Shown: positions 23,670-31,315 of the stretch, piece after piece
Numbering within the stretch: the stretch's first letter is position 1
Layout: each line of letters begins with the position of its first letter
DNA from: Salinithrix halophila
GTDB taxonomy: Bacteria; Bacillota; Bacilli; Thermoactinomycetales; DSM-45169
Assembly: GCF_042650125.1 (NCBI RefSeq)
Contig: NZ_JBHSAP010000015.1
Location: forward strand, 1-64,000
Reading direction: 5' to 3'
DNA: 64,000 nucleotides
The notes under the pieces: model-generated
Databases searched by the model: none
What the model saw: only the letters and a program-made list of their open reading frames with translations
Told to the model about the DNA's origin: nothing
Program-made: the position numbers and the translations under genes

Positions 23670-24953
23670 TTATCCCTGGTACTCCAATTTCTCCAACCCG
23701 CCCAGATAGGGCTGCAAGACCTTCGGGATGCGGATGCTGCCGTCTTCTTGTTGGTTATTTTCCAACAAGGCGGCTACTGTCCGCCCAATGGCCAAGCCAG
23801 AACCGTTCAGGGTGTGGACAAACTCCGGTTTAGCCCCCGGTTCCCGGCGGAAGCGGATCCCTGCACGGCGGGCCTGAAAATCTTCGAAATTGCTGCAGGA
23901 AGAGATCTCCCGATACGTATTCGAGTTGGGCATCCAAACTTCCAGGTCATATTTTTTGGCAGCGGTAAAGCCCAGATCAGCGGTGCACATCAACAGAACC
24001 CGATACGGGAGTTCCAGGAGCTGTAACACCTTTTCGGCTTCTCCCACCAGCTCTTCCAACTCCTCGTAGGATTCCTCCGGTTTCACCAGCTTGACCAGTT
24101 CAACTTTGTTAAACTGGTGCATACGGATTAAGCCTCGGGTGTCCCGGCCCGCCGATCCTGCCTCCGAACGGAAATTAGAACTGAAAGCAGCAAACTTCTT
24201 GGGCAGTTCATCACCCGGAAGGATCTCTCCCCCATGGTAATTAGTAACAGGGACTTCCGCCGTCGGGATCAAGAAGTAATCCGTCCCGCCCACCGCGAAA
24301 GAATCCTCCGCAAACTTGGGCAGCTGTCCCGTTCCGGTCATGCTTCCCCGATTGACCATATAGGGAGGAATCATTTCGGTATATCCATGTTCCTCCGTGT
24401 GCAGGTCGAGCATGAAATTCATCAGAGCGCGTTCTAACCGGGCTCCGGCCCCTTTGTAGAAAACAAAACGAGACCCGGTCACTTTGGCTGCCCGTTCAAA
24501 GTCAAGGAGATCCAGATCCTTCGCTAGATCCCAATGCGCTTTTGGAGTAAAGCTGAAGGCCTTTGGCTCCCCCCAGTGGCGGATCGGAACGTTATCTTCT
24601 TCCCTCTCACCGATGGGCACGCTTTCATGCGGGATATTCGGCAAGGTGAGCAGTACCTGATCCAACTCTTCTTCCACTTTGCGGGTTTCCCCGTCCAGCT
24701 CTTTGATCCGATCTCCCACCTGCCGCATCTCAACGATACTGTCAGCGGCATCTTCCCCCGCTTTTTTCTTTTGGGCGATTTCCTTGGAAACCGTATTGCG
24801 TCGGCTCTTCAACTGCTCCGTTTCCTTCAACAGTTCTCTTCGCCGCTCATCGAGGCGGAGAATGGAATCCAGCCCGCCAATGTCCTCTCCCCGATGAGTC
24901 AATTTCTCCCGTACCGTTTCCATCTGGTTGCGAAGCATCTTCAGATCCAACAT
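23670..24953 (-). CDS. serS: Seryl-tRNA synthetase
   Basis: 427 aa. The N-terminal coiled-coil arm (about 25-105, rich in Glu/Arg/Lys/Leu) grips the long variable arm of tRNA-Ser. The class II core has motif 2 (FRSEAGSAGRDTRGLIRMHQ, then F) and motif 3 (GSGLAIGRTVAALLEN). The start is ATG 24953 (SD AAAGGAGGG), giving the family N-terminus MLDLKMLRNQ; the longer frame to 24998 runs into the leader terminator. Expression is controlled by a T-box, so uncharged tRNA-Ser turns the gene on. Both tRNA-Ser genes of the window are its substrates. Confidence 0.97.
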   Translation of the reverse strand: MLDLKMLRNQMETVREKLTHRGEDIGGLDSILRLDERRRELLKETEQLKSRRNTVSKEIAQKKKAGEDAADSIVEMRQVGDRIKELDGETRKVEEELDQVLLTLPNIPHESVPIGEREEDNVPIRHWGEPKAFSFTPKAHWDLAKDLDLLDFERAAKVTGSRFVFYKGAGARLERALMNFMLDLHTEEHGYTEMIPPYMVNRGSMTGTGQLPKFAEDSFAVGGTDYFLIPTAEVPVTNYHGGEILPGDELPKKFAAFSSNFRSEAGSAGRDTRGLIRMHQFNKVELVKLVKPEESYEELEELVGEAEKVLQLLELPYRVLLMCTADLGFTAAKKYDLEVWMPNSNTYREISSCSNFEDFQARRAGIRFRREPGAKPEFVHTLNGSGLAIGRTVAALLENNQQEDGSIRIPKVLQPYLGGLEKLEYQG

Positions 24954-24990
24954 GTCAAATCCCTCCTTTGTTCCGTCAAAGGGGTTCTGC

Positions 24991-25245
24991 CCATACAAAA
25001 ACCCCCCATCCCAAGGGACGGAAGGTTCCGCGTTGCCACCCTCATTGACCGTAATAAATAGACGATCCTCTCTTCGGCAGGAATAACGGTTGCCAACCGG
25101 CGGCGCTTGGGCGGAAACCCGCTTATCACGCGCGGCTCCGAGAGGGATTCCCCGGGGAGACGGGACGGTTCACACCAGCCACCGCCTCTCTGCACCATCT
25201 CCACCGGGTACTTGTTCTCATCAACACCTTTGGTTCAACGATCCA
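24991..25245 (-). promoter_or_regulatory. T-box riboswitch, serine-specific
   Basis: The minus strand carries the T-box sequence AGGGTGGCAACGCGG (25028-25042), then a terminator (CCTTCCGTCCC / GGGATGGGGGG, then T5 at 24996-25000). Upstream are stem I elements: AGAGAGGCGGTGGCTGGTG and the specifier context GAATCCCTCTCGGAG, where UCC (Ser) is the likely specifier codon. It directly precedes serS. The 5' boundary is approximate and abuts the end of pdxT. Confidence 0.92.
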
Positions 25246-25247
25246 CT

Positions 25248-25835
25248 TTAGACGGTATGGGCCGATTTCGCCTCTTTCACCATCTCGACAAAATGAGCAT
25301 GAAGCCGGCTGTCATCCGTTAATTCCGGATGGAAGGAAGCCCCCAGCAAATGGCCTTGGCGGACGACCACAATTCGATCATCCACTGTGCATAGGATTTC
25401 TGCCCGAGCCCCTGCCTCCGTGATTTGCGGTGCACGGATGAAGACCGCTTCAAAGTCCTCTGCTACTCCGTCGATCATGAGAGGAGCTTCGAAGCTCTCC
25501 CGCTGGCGTCCGAAGGCGTTACGCCGAACCGTAATATCCAACAGTCCCAGATGGGCGTTTTCCACGCCTTCAATCCGTTCCGCCAACAGAATGAGGCCTG
25601 CACAGGTTCCAAAGAGGGGAACCCCTCGTTGGCCCATTTCTCGGATCGGTTCCATCAGATCATATTTCCCCATCATTTTGCTGATGGTGGTGGATTCTCC
25701 ACCGGGAATGACCAGGCCGTCCAGATCATTCAGCTGCTCTCGCCGTTTGACGGATACCGCTTCGACCCCGGTCGCCTCCAGCATCCGTATATGTTCGCGA
25801 ACCGCCCCCTGCAGGGCGAGTACACCGACCTTCAT
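25248..25835 (-). CDS. pdxT: Pyridoxal 5'-phosphate synthase, glutaminase subunit PdxT
   Basis: 195 aa class I glutamine amidotransferase. Catalytic triad: Cys in GTCAGLILLA (about 79), His and Glu in FHPEL. N-terminus VGVLALQGAVREH. It supplies ammonia to PdxS in the 24-subunit PLP synthase. SD GGAGGG; start 18 nt after the pdxS stop, one operon. As in B. subtilis (yaaE), serS follows. The SD and stop leave almost no gap before the serS T-box. Confidence 0.97.
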   Translation of the reverse strand: MKVGVLALQGAVREHIRMLEATGVEAVSVKRREQLNDLDGLVIPGGESTTISKMMGKYDLMEPIREMGQRGVPLFGTCAGLILLAERIEGVENAHLGLLDITVRRNAFGRQRESFEAPLMIDGVAEDFEAVFIRAPQITEAGARAEILCTVDDRIVVVRQGHLLGASFHPELTDDSRLHAHFVEMVKEAKSAHTV

Positions 25836-25853
25836 CGGCCATTCCCTCCTCGA

Positions 25854-26753
25854 TTACCAACCGCGGTCTTGCATCCGGTCTTTCTTTTCCAACGTAGAAA
25901 TCTCAATCCCTTGCATCGCCCCACCCAAACCTTTGGAGAGTTCGGCGATCAGGGAAAAATCTTCGTAATGCGTGGTGGCTTCAACGATGGCGCGGGCAAA
26001 TTTCTCCGGGTTGTCCGATTTAAAGATACCGGAACCGACAAATACGCCGTCGGAGCCCAGCTGCATCATCAGAGCTGCGTCTGCCGGGGTGGCTACCCCG
26101 CCTGCCGCGAAGTTAACTACCGGCAGTTTGCCTGTTTCGTGAATCTGGAGAAGAAGCTCAAATGGAGCCCCAATATTCTTGGCTTCCGCCATGAGTTCAT
26201 CCCGGGACATGCCTTGTACCTGGCGAATCTGCCCCATCATCATACGCATGTGCTTTACCGCTTCAACGATGTTTCCGGTACCGGGCTCCCCTTTGGTCCG
26301 GATCATCGACGCTCCTTCACCGATCCGGCGAAGGGCTTCCCCTAGATCACGAGCTCCGCATACAAAGGGTACGGTAAAAGCACTCTTATCGATATGGTAT
26401 TTATCGTCAGCCGGGGTAAGGACTTCGCTTTCGTCGATATAGTCGACACCCATGGACTCCAGGAGACGGGCTTCCACAAAGTGGCCGATCCGTGCTTTGG
26501 CCATGACCGGAATGGTAACAGCACTCATCACTTCTTCAACCACCGTCGGGTCGGCCATGCGGGCAACTCCACCGGCGGCTCGGATATCGGCCGGTACCCG
26601 TTCCAGCGCCATAACTGCAACTGCCCCGGCCTCTTCTGCGATCTTCGCCTGTTCAGCATTCACGACGTCCATGATCACGCCGCCTTTTTGCATCTCTGCC
26701 ATTCCCCGTTTTACACGGTCCGTACCAGTCTCAAACATGTTATCTCGGCTCAT
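25854..26753 (-). CDS. pdxS: Pyridoxal 5'-phosphate synthase, synthase subunit PdxS
   Basis: 299 aa TIM barrel, near-identical in motif content to other Firmicute PdxS: KRGMAEMQKGGVIMDVVN, ALERVPADIRAAGGVARM, AKARIGHF (catalytic Lys), and GNIVEAVKHMR. It builds PLP from ribose 5-phosphate, glyceraldehyde 3-phosphate and ammonia. SD AGGAAGGTG. Own promoter upstream, then pdxT. Confidence 0.98.
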   Translation of the reverse strand: MSRDNMFETGTDRVKRGMAEMQKGGVIMDVVNAEQAKIAEEAGAVAVMALERVPADIRAAGGVARMADPTVVEEVMSAVTIPVMAKARIGHFVEARLLESMGVDYIDESEVLTPADDKYHIDKSAFTVPFVCGARDLGEALRRIGEGASMIRTKGEPGTGNIVEAVKHMRMMMGQIRQVQGMSRDELMAEAKNIGAPFELLLQIHETGKLPVVNFAAGGVATPADAALMMQLGSDGVFVGSGIFKSDNPEKFARAIVEATTHYEDFSLIAELSKGLGGAMQGIEISTLEKKDRMQDRGW

Positions 26754-26802
26754 CCCACGTCACCTTCCTAGTTTTCCCGGAATCCCAATCTTGATAAGAC
26801 TC

Positions 26803-26831
26803 ATTGTAACCAAAGAGAGACGGGTTGACAA
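26803..26831 (-). promoter_or_regulatory. Promoter of pdxST
   Basis: Minus-strand -35 TTGTCA (26826-26831), 17-nt spacer, -10 TACAAT (26803-26808), 50 nt before pdxS. Confidence 0.75.
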
Positions 26832-26852
26832 CACACCCGCACGTCAGGCCTT

Positions 26853-28082
26853 TCAGAACCATCCGGTTACGGATCGAAACAGGCTCGTTAGCCATCCCGC
26901 TTTATCGACATCTTTCTGGACAATCAGCCGGACTGGTTTCAACCCGGGGATCTCTTCTCCATCATACAAAATCTTGGCTTTTCCCACCACTGTCCCCGCC
27001 TTGAGGGGGGCTTTCAAATCACTGGGAAATTCCACCTTATAACGATACTTCCCTGCGTCTGCCCGGATGATGGGCAGGGTGAGGCTCCTTTCAGCAACCA
27101 CGGGTACCTCAGTTTCCGCTCCGTGTTTAACCGGAACCTTTCGATGGCCAGGAATCGGTACCCTGGACTCAATCATTTTTTTTCTTTCGTAATGGTCGAA
27201 GCCATAATCCAGTAGTTTTTGGGTCTCAGTGAAGCGTTTGACTTTGGAGTTTGTGCCCATCACCACGGATACCAATCGCATACCATGCCGCTTGGCGCTA
27301 CCGGAAAAGCCGTAGCCCGCTTCCCGGGTATAGCCGGTTTTGAAGCCATCCAATCCCCGGTATGCGCGGGAAAGGCCAGGCAACATCCTATTCCAGTTGA
27401 TCAGTTTTCTCTCGTCCTTCTCCCCAGAGCGAAAGGTATAGTGCGAAAGGGAGACTGTCTCAATCACCTCGGGATAGTCTGTCAGGATTCGGCGGGTGAG
27501 CTGGGCGATATCCTCCGCAGACATCTGATGTTTCCCCTTCACGTCCGGGTAATCCGGGTAACTTCTTCGAGGTAGACCCGTGCAGTTGGTGAAATGCGTA
27601 TGAATCAAGCCTAGCTCTGCTGCTTTCCGGTTCATCAGGTCGACAAAAGCGGTTTCGCTTCCCGCAATGTGCTCAGTTAGAGCAACGGCGGCATCATTGG
27701 CCGAATAAACAGCCATGGCTGTGAATAGCTCCCTGATGGTCCGTTCTTCCCCCGTTTTAAGGAATACTTGGGCCTCCCCAATCCTTGCAGCGTTTTTGCT
27801 TACCCGGACCTTTTCCTTCCAAGACACCTTATTCTGTTTGATACGTTCCAGGATCAGATATTCTGTCATAATCTTCGTCATACTGGCCGGAGCGTAGGGC
27901 TTCCCGGAATGATGCTCCGCCAGGACGAGGCCCGAATCCATCTCCAAGAGAATATAGGAGCGGGCTTCCACCTTGACGGGTACGGTGGAAGCCGCCTCCG
28001 CCATCTCTGTGGGTACAAACCATCCAAAAAAAAGACAAAAGCAACAACACAGGATGACGGATTTTTTCACTTTCCCGAACAA
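26853..28082 (-). CDS. dacA: D-alanyl-D-alanine carboxypeptidase (PBP5-type)
   Basis: 409 aa. Signal peptide (VILCCCFCLFFGWFV, unusually Cys-rich; cleavage near AEA-AS), then a peptidase S11 domain: SMTK (Ser67, Lys70), SAN (127-129) and KTG in GFKTGYT. The C-terminal beta domain and final amphipathic segment (DKAGWLTSLFRSVTGWF) anchor it to the membrane. It trims the terminal D-Ala of peptidoglycan stem peptides. The start is TTG 28082, with GGGGATGG 7 nt upstream. Position between guaB and pdxS matches B. subtilis. Confidence 0.95.
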   Translation of the reverse strand: MFGKVKKSVILCCCFCLFFGWFVPTEMAEAASTVPVKVEARSYILLEMDSGLVLAEHHSGKPYAPASMTKIMTEYLILERIKQNKVSWKEKVRVSKNAARIGEAQVFLKTGEERTIRELFTAMAVYSANDAAVALTEHIAGSETAFVDLMNRKAAELGLIHTHFTNCTGLPRRSYPDYPDVKGKHQMSAEDIAQLTRRILTDYPEVIETVSLSHYTFRSGEKDERKLINWNRMLPGLSRAYRGLDGFKTGYTREAGYGFSGSAKRHGMRLVSVVMGTNSKVKRFTETQKLLDYGFDHYERKKMIESRVPIPGHRKVPVKHGAETEVPVVAERSLTLPIIRADAGKYRYKVEFPSDLKAPLKAGTVVGKAKILYDGEEIPGLKPVRLIVQKDVDKAGWLTSLFRSVTGWF

Positions 28083-28209
28083 CTAAATACCATCCCCGTT
28101 CATCTCATAAAATCTGAATAGAAAAAAATGCCGAATCCCGCAATAATCAGTTTACAAGAATAAAAGGGAATGGTAAACGAAAAAGCGGACACGAGTCGAC
28201 TTCCTGGCG

Positions 28210-28241
28210 AAAAAAAAGCGATACCGTTTTACTGGCATCGC
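28210..28241 (-). terminator. Terminator of guaB
   Basis: GCGATGCC / GGTATCGC stem with T8 on the minus strand, 15 nt beyond the guaB stop. Confidence 0.88.
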
Positions 28242-28255
28242 CTTGCAAAGGCTTG

Positions 28256-29713
28256 TTAAAAGTTATAATTGGGTGCTTCCTTGGTAATCTGGATATCATG
28301 GGGGTGGCTTTCCCGCAAAGAAGCGTTGGTGATCCGGGTGAAGCGCGAATGATTCTTCAGTTCATCGAGGTTCCGGGTTCCACAGTAGCCCATACCGGCC
28401 CGTAACCCGCCCATCAGTTGATAGATGGTGTCGGCAAGGGGACCTTTGTAGGGAACACGACCCTCGATGCCTTCGGGCACCAGTTTCTGCTCGTTTTCCT
28501 GAAAATAACGATCCTTACTTCCGGCTTTCATCGCACCGATGGAGCCCATTCCCCGGTACACTTTGAACTGGCGGCCCTGGTAAATTTCCGTCTCGCCGGG
28601 AGACTCTTCAGTCCCGGCAAAGATGCTACCCATCATGACAGCGTCAGCCCCGGCGGCCAGCGCCTTCACAATATCGCCGGAGAATCGGATCCCGCCGTCA
28701 GCGATAATCGGGACGTTGTATTGCCTGGCAACGCTGGCACAGTCATACACTGCCGTGATTTGAGGAACACCGATCCCGGCGACGACGCGGGTTGTACAGA
28801 TGGAACCCGGTCCGATTCCCACTTTGACGACACTCGCCCCAGCTTCGATCAGGTCGCGAGTCCCCTCACCCGTGGCCACGTTGCCAGCGATGATAAGAAG
28901 CTCCGGATATTCCTTACGCAGTTGGGCAACGGCTTCCAATACGCCCCTGGAGTGACCGTGGGCGGTATCGACGACCAAGACGTCTACTTCCGCTTCCACG
29001 AGAGCAGCAGCCCGCTGCATCGTATCCTTGGAAACGCCTACTGCGGCTCCAGCGAGGAGGCGGCCTTGAGCATCCTTGGCAGCATGGGGGAACAGCGTGG
29101 CCTTTTCGATATCTTTGATCGTGATAAGCCCTTTTAGGATGCCATCCCCGTCCACTAAGGGGAGTTTCTCAATCTTATGGCGTTGCAGAATCCCTTCAGC
29201 ATCCTGCATGGTTGTCCCCACCGGAGCGGTAACCAGGTTGTCTCGAGTCATGACGTCCCGAATCGGAATGGAATAATCGTGAACAAAACGCAGATCCCGG
29301 TTGGTTAAGATGCCGACCAGTTTTTTATCCTGATCCACGATTGGAACACCGGAGATACGGTACTTGGCCATCAGCGCTTCAGCATCGTATACCTTATGGT
29401 CTGGGTGAAGATAGAAGGGGTTGGTGATGACCCCGCTCTCTGACCGTTTCACCCGATCCACTTCTTCGGCCTGTTCATGGATTTCCATGCTTTTGTGTAT
29501 GATTCCGATTCCGCCCTGACGAGCCATGGCAATTGCCATCGGAGCCTCAGTCACAGTATCCATCCCAGCACTCAAAAGCGGTGTATACAAATGAACTGTC
29601 TCCGACAACCGGGTGGATATGTCCGTATCCCGGGGGAGAATCTCCGACCGCGCAGGCAGCAGGAGCACATCGTCAAACGTCAGACCTTCTTTGGAAAATT
29701 TATCTTCCCACAT
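28256..29713 (-). CDS. guaB: Inosine-5'-monophosphate dehydrogenase
   Basis: 485 aa. A TIM barrel interrupted by two CBS domains (about 95-200: MAKYRISGVPIVDQDKKLVG and LQRHKIEKLPLVDGDG). Catalytic Cys in GPGSICTTR; flap with GMGSIGAMK. It commits IMP to guanine nucleotides. ATG 29713 gives the family start MWEDKFSKEGLTFDDVLLLP. A good sigma-A promoter lies 60 nt upstream and the gene is monocistronic. Confidence 0.98.
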   Translation of the reverse strand: MWEDKFSKEGLTFDDVLLLPARSEILPRDTDISTRLSETVHLYTPLLSAGMDTVTEAPMAIAMARQGGIGIIHKSMEIHEQAEEVDRVKRSESGVITNPFYLHPDHKVYDAEALMAKYRISGVPIVDQDKKLVGILTNRDLRFVHDYSIPIRDVMTRDNLVTAPVGTTMQDAEGILQRHKIEKLPLVDGDGILKGLITIKDIEKATLFPHAAKDAQGRLLAGAAVGVSKDTMQRAAALVEAEVDVLVVDTAHGHSRGVLEAVAQLRKEYPELLIIAGNVATGEGTRDLIEAGASVVKVGIGPGSICTTRVVAGIGVPQITAVYDCASVARQYNVPIIADGGIRFSGDIVKALAAGADAVMMGSIFAGTEESPGETEIYQGRQFKVYRGMGSIGAMKAGSKDRYFQENEQKLVPEGIEGRVPYKGPLADTIYQLMGGLRAGMGYCGTRNLDELKNHSRFTRITNASLRESHPHDIQITKEAPNYNF

Positions 29714-29773
29714 TGGACTCTCCAATCCCCTTTTCCCTTGAGATCCGTAGCCTTGCCACGAAGGTTTTCGCAA

Positions 29774-29802
29774 AGTTTATCAGACGGCCTAATGCCTGTC
29801 AA
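29774..29802 (-). promoter_or_regulatory. Promoter of guaB
   Basis: Minus-strand -35 TTGACA (29797-29802), 17-nt spacer, -10 TAAACT (29774-29779). The predicted leader is about 54 nt, with no obvious riboswitch. Confidence 0.8.
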
Positions 29803-30059
29803 GTCGCGCTATTGCTGGCATATGGGCCCTTTTGTTTTTCGGAAAAAAGTCCGTTTTCTAACATGGAATTGACCACCACCGACTTAGTACAAGGAAAACC
29901 CATATTTACTATGACCGATCTCCCATCGGCTCATCCATTTCCCCCAGGGGAAGGATATCTATCCCCTTAACCGATCCTTTCCTGCCTCCTTCAACCATTT
30001 TAAGGAAACAAAAGTGAACTTTGCTTTTGAAAAGCCTGATCCATCCGAAGTTATCCCCT

Positions 30060-30079
30060 TTATCCACAGGTTATCCACA
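30060..30079 (+). promoter_or_regulatory. Tandem perfect DnaA boxes upstream of yaaC
   Basis: TTATCCACA at 30060-30068 and 30071-30079 (11-nt period), with a partial TTATCCCC at 30051. The guaB-yaaC gap (29803-30187, 385 bp) holds no other feature that I can support apart from these. Confidence 0.75.
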
Positions 30080-30187
30080 GGCGATCTCCACACTGTCCAG
30101 GAAAAGAGACATCCTCATAATCGGGCAGCTTGTCAACCACAATAGAACATAGGCGCCACCTTGGGATAGCGGAGGGGAGGGAACAGG

Positions 30188-31258
30188 ATGGAGACGGGAA
30201 CGGTCCGCCGGATCCCCTGCGAATCACCGGAACAAAAAATGTGGAACTTATATTTGCTCCTGGAAAACGAGACAACGGCCAAACGGTTCCTCACGGAAAA
30301 ATACCGAAGAAACGGCGTGGAACACCCGGAACGGGCCGCGTTCCGTGCCTCTCATGCCCTCATCTCCCATGTGCGTCAAGCCCGGGAATTGTATCGGGCC
30401 GCTCGGGAAAGCCAACTTCTCGTCAGCCCGCTGCTGGCTTACTACGGTGTCATGAACTTATCCAAAGCATGGATGCTCTCCTTCGACCCGGAATTCCCCC
30501 GGAACGCTTCGGTGATGCGCCATGGGGCCTCCACCCGCCGCCGGAAGCGGAGCGATTATCGCTTCTTTTCCGATGAGGTTCGGGCACAAAGGGACGGACT
30601 CTTCCCTGAATTGGCACGAAAGACGGGGCGACCGGTTCTCACCGGCGAAAGCTGGACGATGAAGTCCCTGCTCGCCCTTGTCCCGGAACTGCAGGATGGG
30701 TTCCGTCAGATCTTCCATGAAGTAAGTCTCTATCCCATCGCTGTGCCTGAGCGGATCCCAGTGATCTCTCCCGAAATGCCCTTCACCTTTGAAGAGAGAG
30801 TCCTGGAGGTACTCCACCTTCCTCCTCGCAGACTAGCGGAACGGCTCAACGGAGCAGGTAGGGAAGGAGGAGCCCGATTTTCCTGCGGACCATCCGCCCA
30901 GCCCCAGGGACGGGTGCGCCTGTTATGGAGTCATCCCGATTCCCTCCATGTGAACCATTGGAACCGGGGATTTTCACACCCTTGGTTTCGAGAAGATCTA
31001 CACGGCAACCACTATCTTTTCCCCCCAGCCCATGGTTCCGCCCCCGTGTTGCCGGAACTGTTCGTCCACTATCTTCTCTTGTTTTCCCTCAGTATGCTCT
31101 GCCGCTACGAAGCCCCTCTATGGGGGGAAATGATCGGAGGCTCCATCTCTGAGGAAATCGTATTGATCGAAGAGTTCCTTCAGGTGACCCTTCGTAAATT
31201 CCCCAATTTGATTCTAAACGCCCTCTTCGAGGAAAAGATCCTGTTCATCCGTTCTTAA
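30188..31258 (+). CDS. yaaC: YaaC family protein (function unknown)
   Basis: 356 aa, soluble, Arg- and aromatic-rich. Conserved blocks include WNLYLLLENETTAKRFL, RASHALISHVRQARELYRAA and SPLLAYYGVMNLSKA. B. subtilis yaaC occupies the same place between gyrA and guaB, also against the local strand direction. No enzymatic motif is recognisable. SD GGAGGGGAGGG. It is convergent with gyrA across a shared bidirectional terminator. Tandem DnaA boxes precede it. Confidence 0.85.
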   Translation: METGTVRRIPCESPEQKMWNLYLLLENETTAKRFLTEKYRRNGVEHPERAAFRASHALISHVRQARELYRAARESQLLVSPLLAYYGVMNLSKAWMLSFDPEFPRNASVMRHGASTRRRKRSDYRFFSDEVRAQRDGLFPELARKTGRPVLTGESWTMKSLLALVPELQDGFRQIFHEVSLYPIAVPERIPVISPEMPFTFEERVLEVLHLPPRRLAERLNGAGREGGARFSCGPSAQPQGRVRLLWSHPDSLHVNHWNRGFSHPWFREDLHGNHYLFPPAHGSAPVLPELFVHYLLLFSLSMLCRYEAPLWGEMIGGSISEEIVLIEEFLQVTLRKFPNLILNALFEEKILFIRS

Positions 31259-31272
31259 ATCAGGATATAAAA

Positions 31273-31300
31273 GAGACTCCATCCCATAGGATGGAGTCTC
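31273..31300. terminator. Bidirectional terminator between yaaC and gyrA
   Basis: 12-bp stem GAGACTCCATCC / GGATGGAGTCTC with a 4-nt loop, T-rich on the minus side (TTTTATAT) and A-rich before it on the plus side. Confidence 0.88.
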
Positions 31301-31315
31301 CTCTCATTGCTGCCC

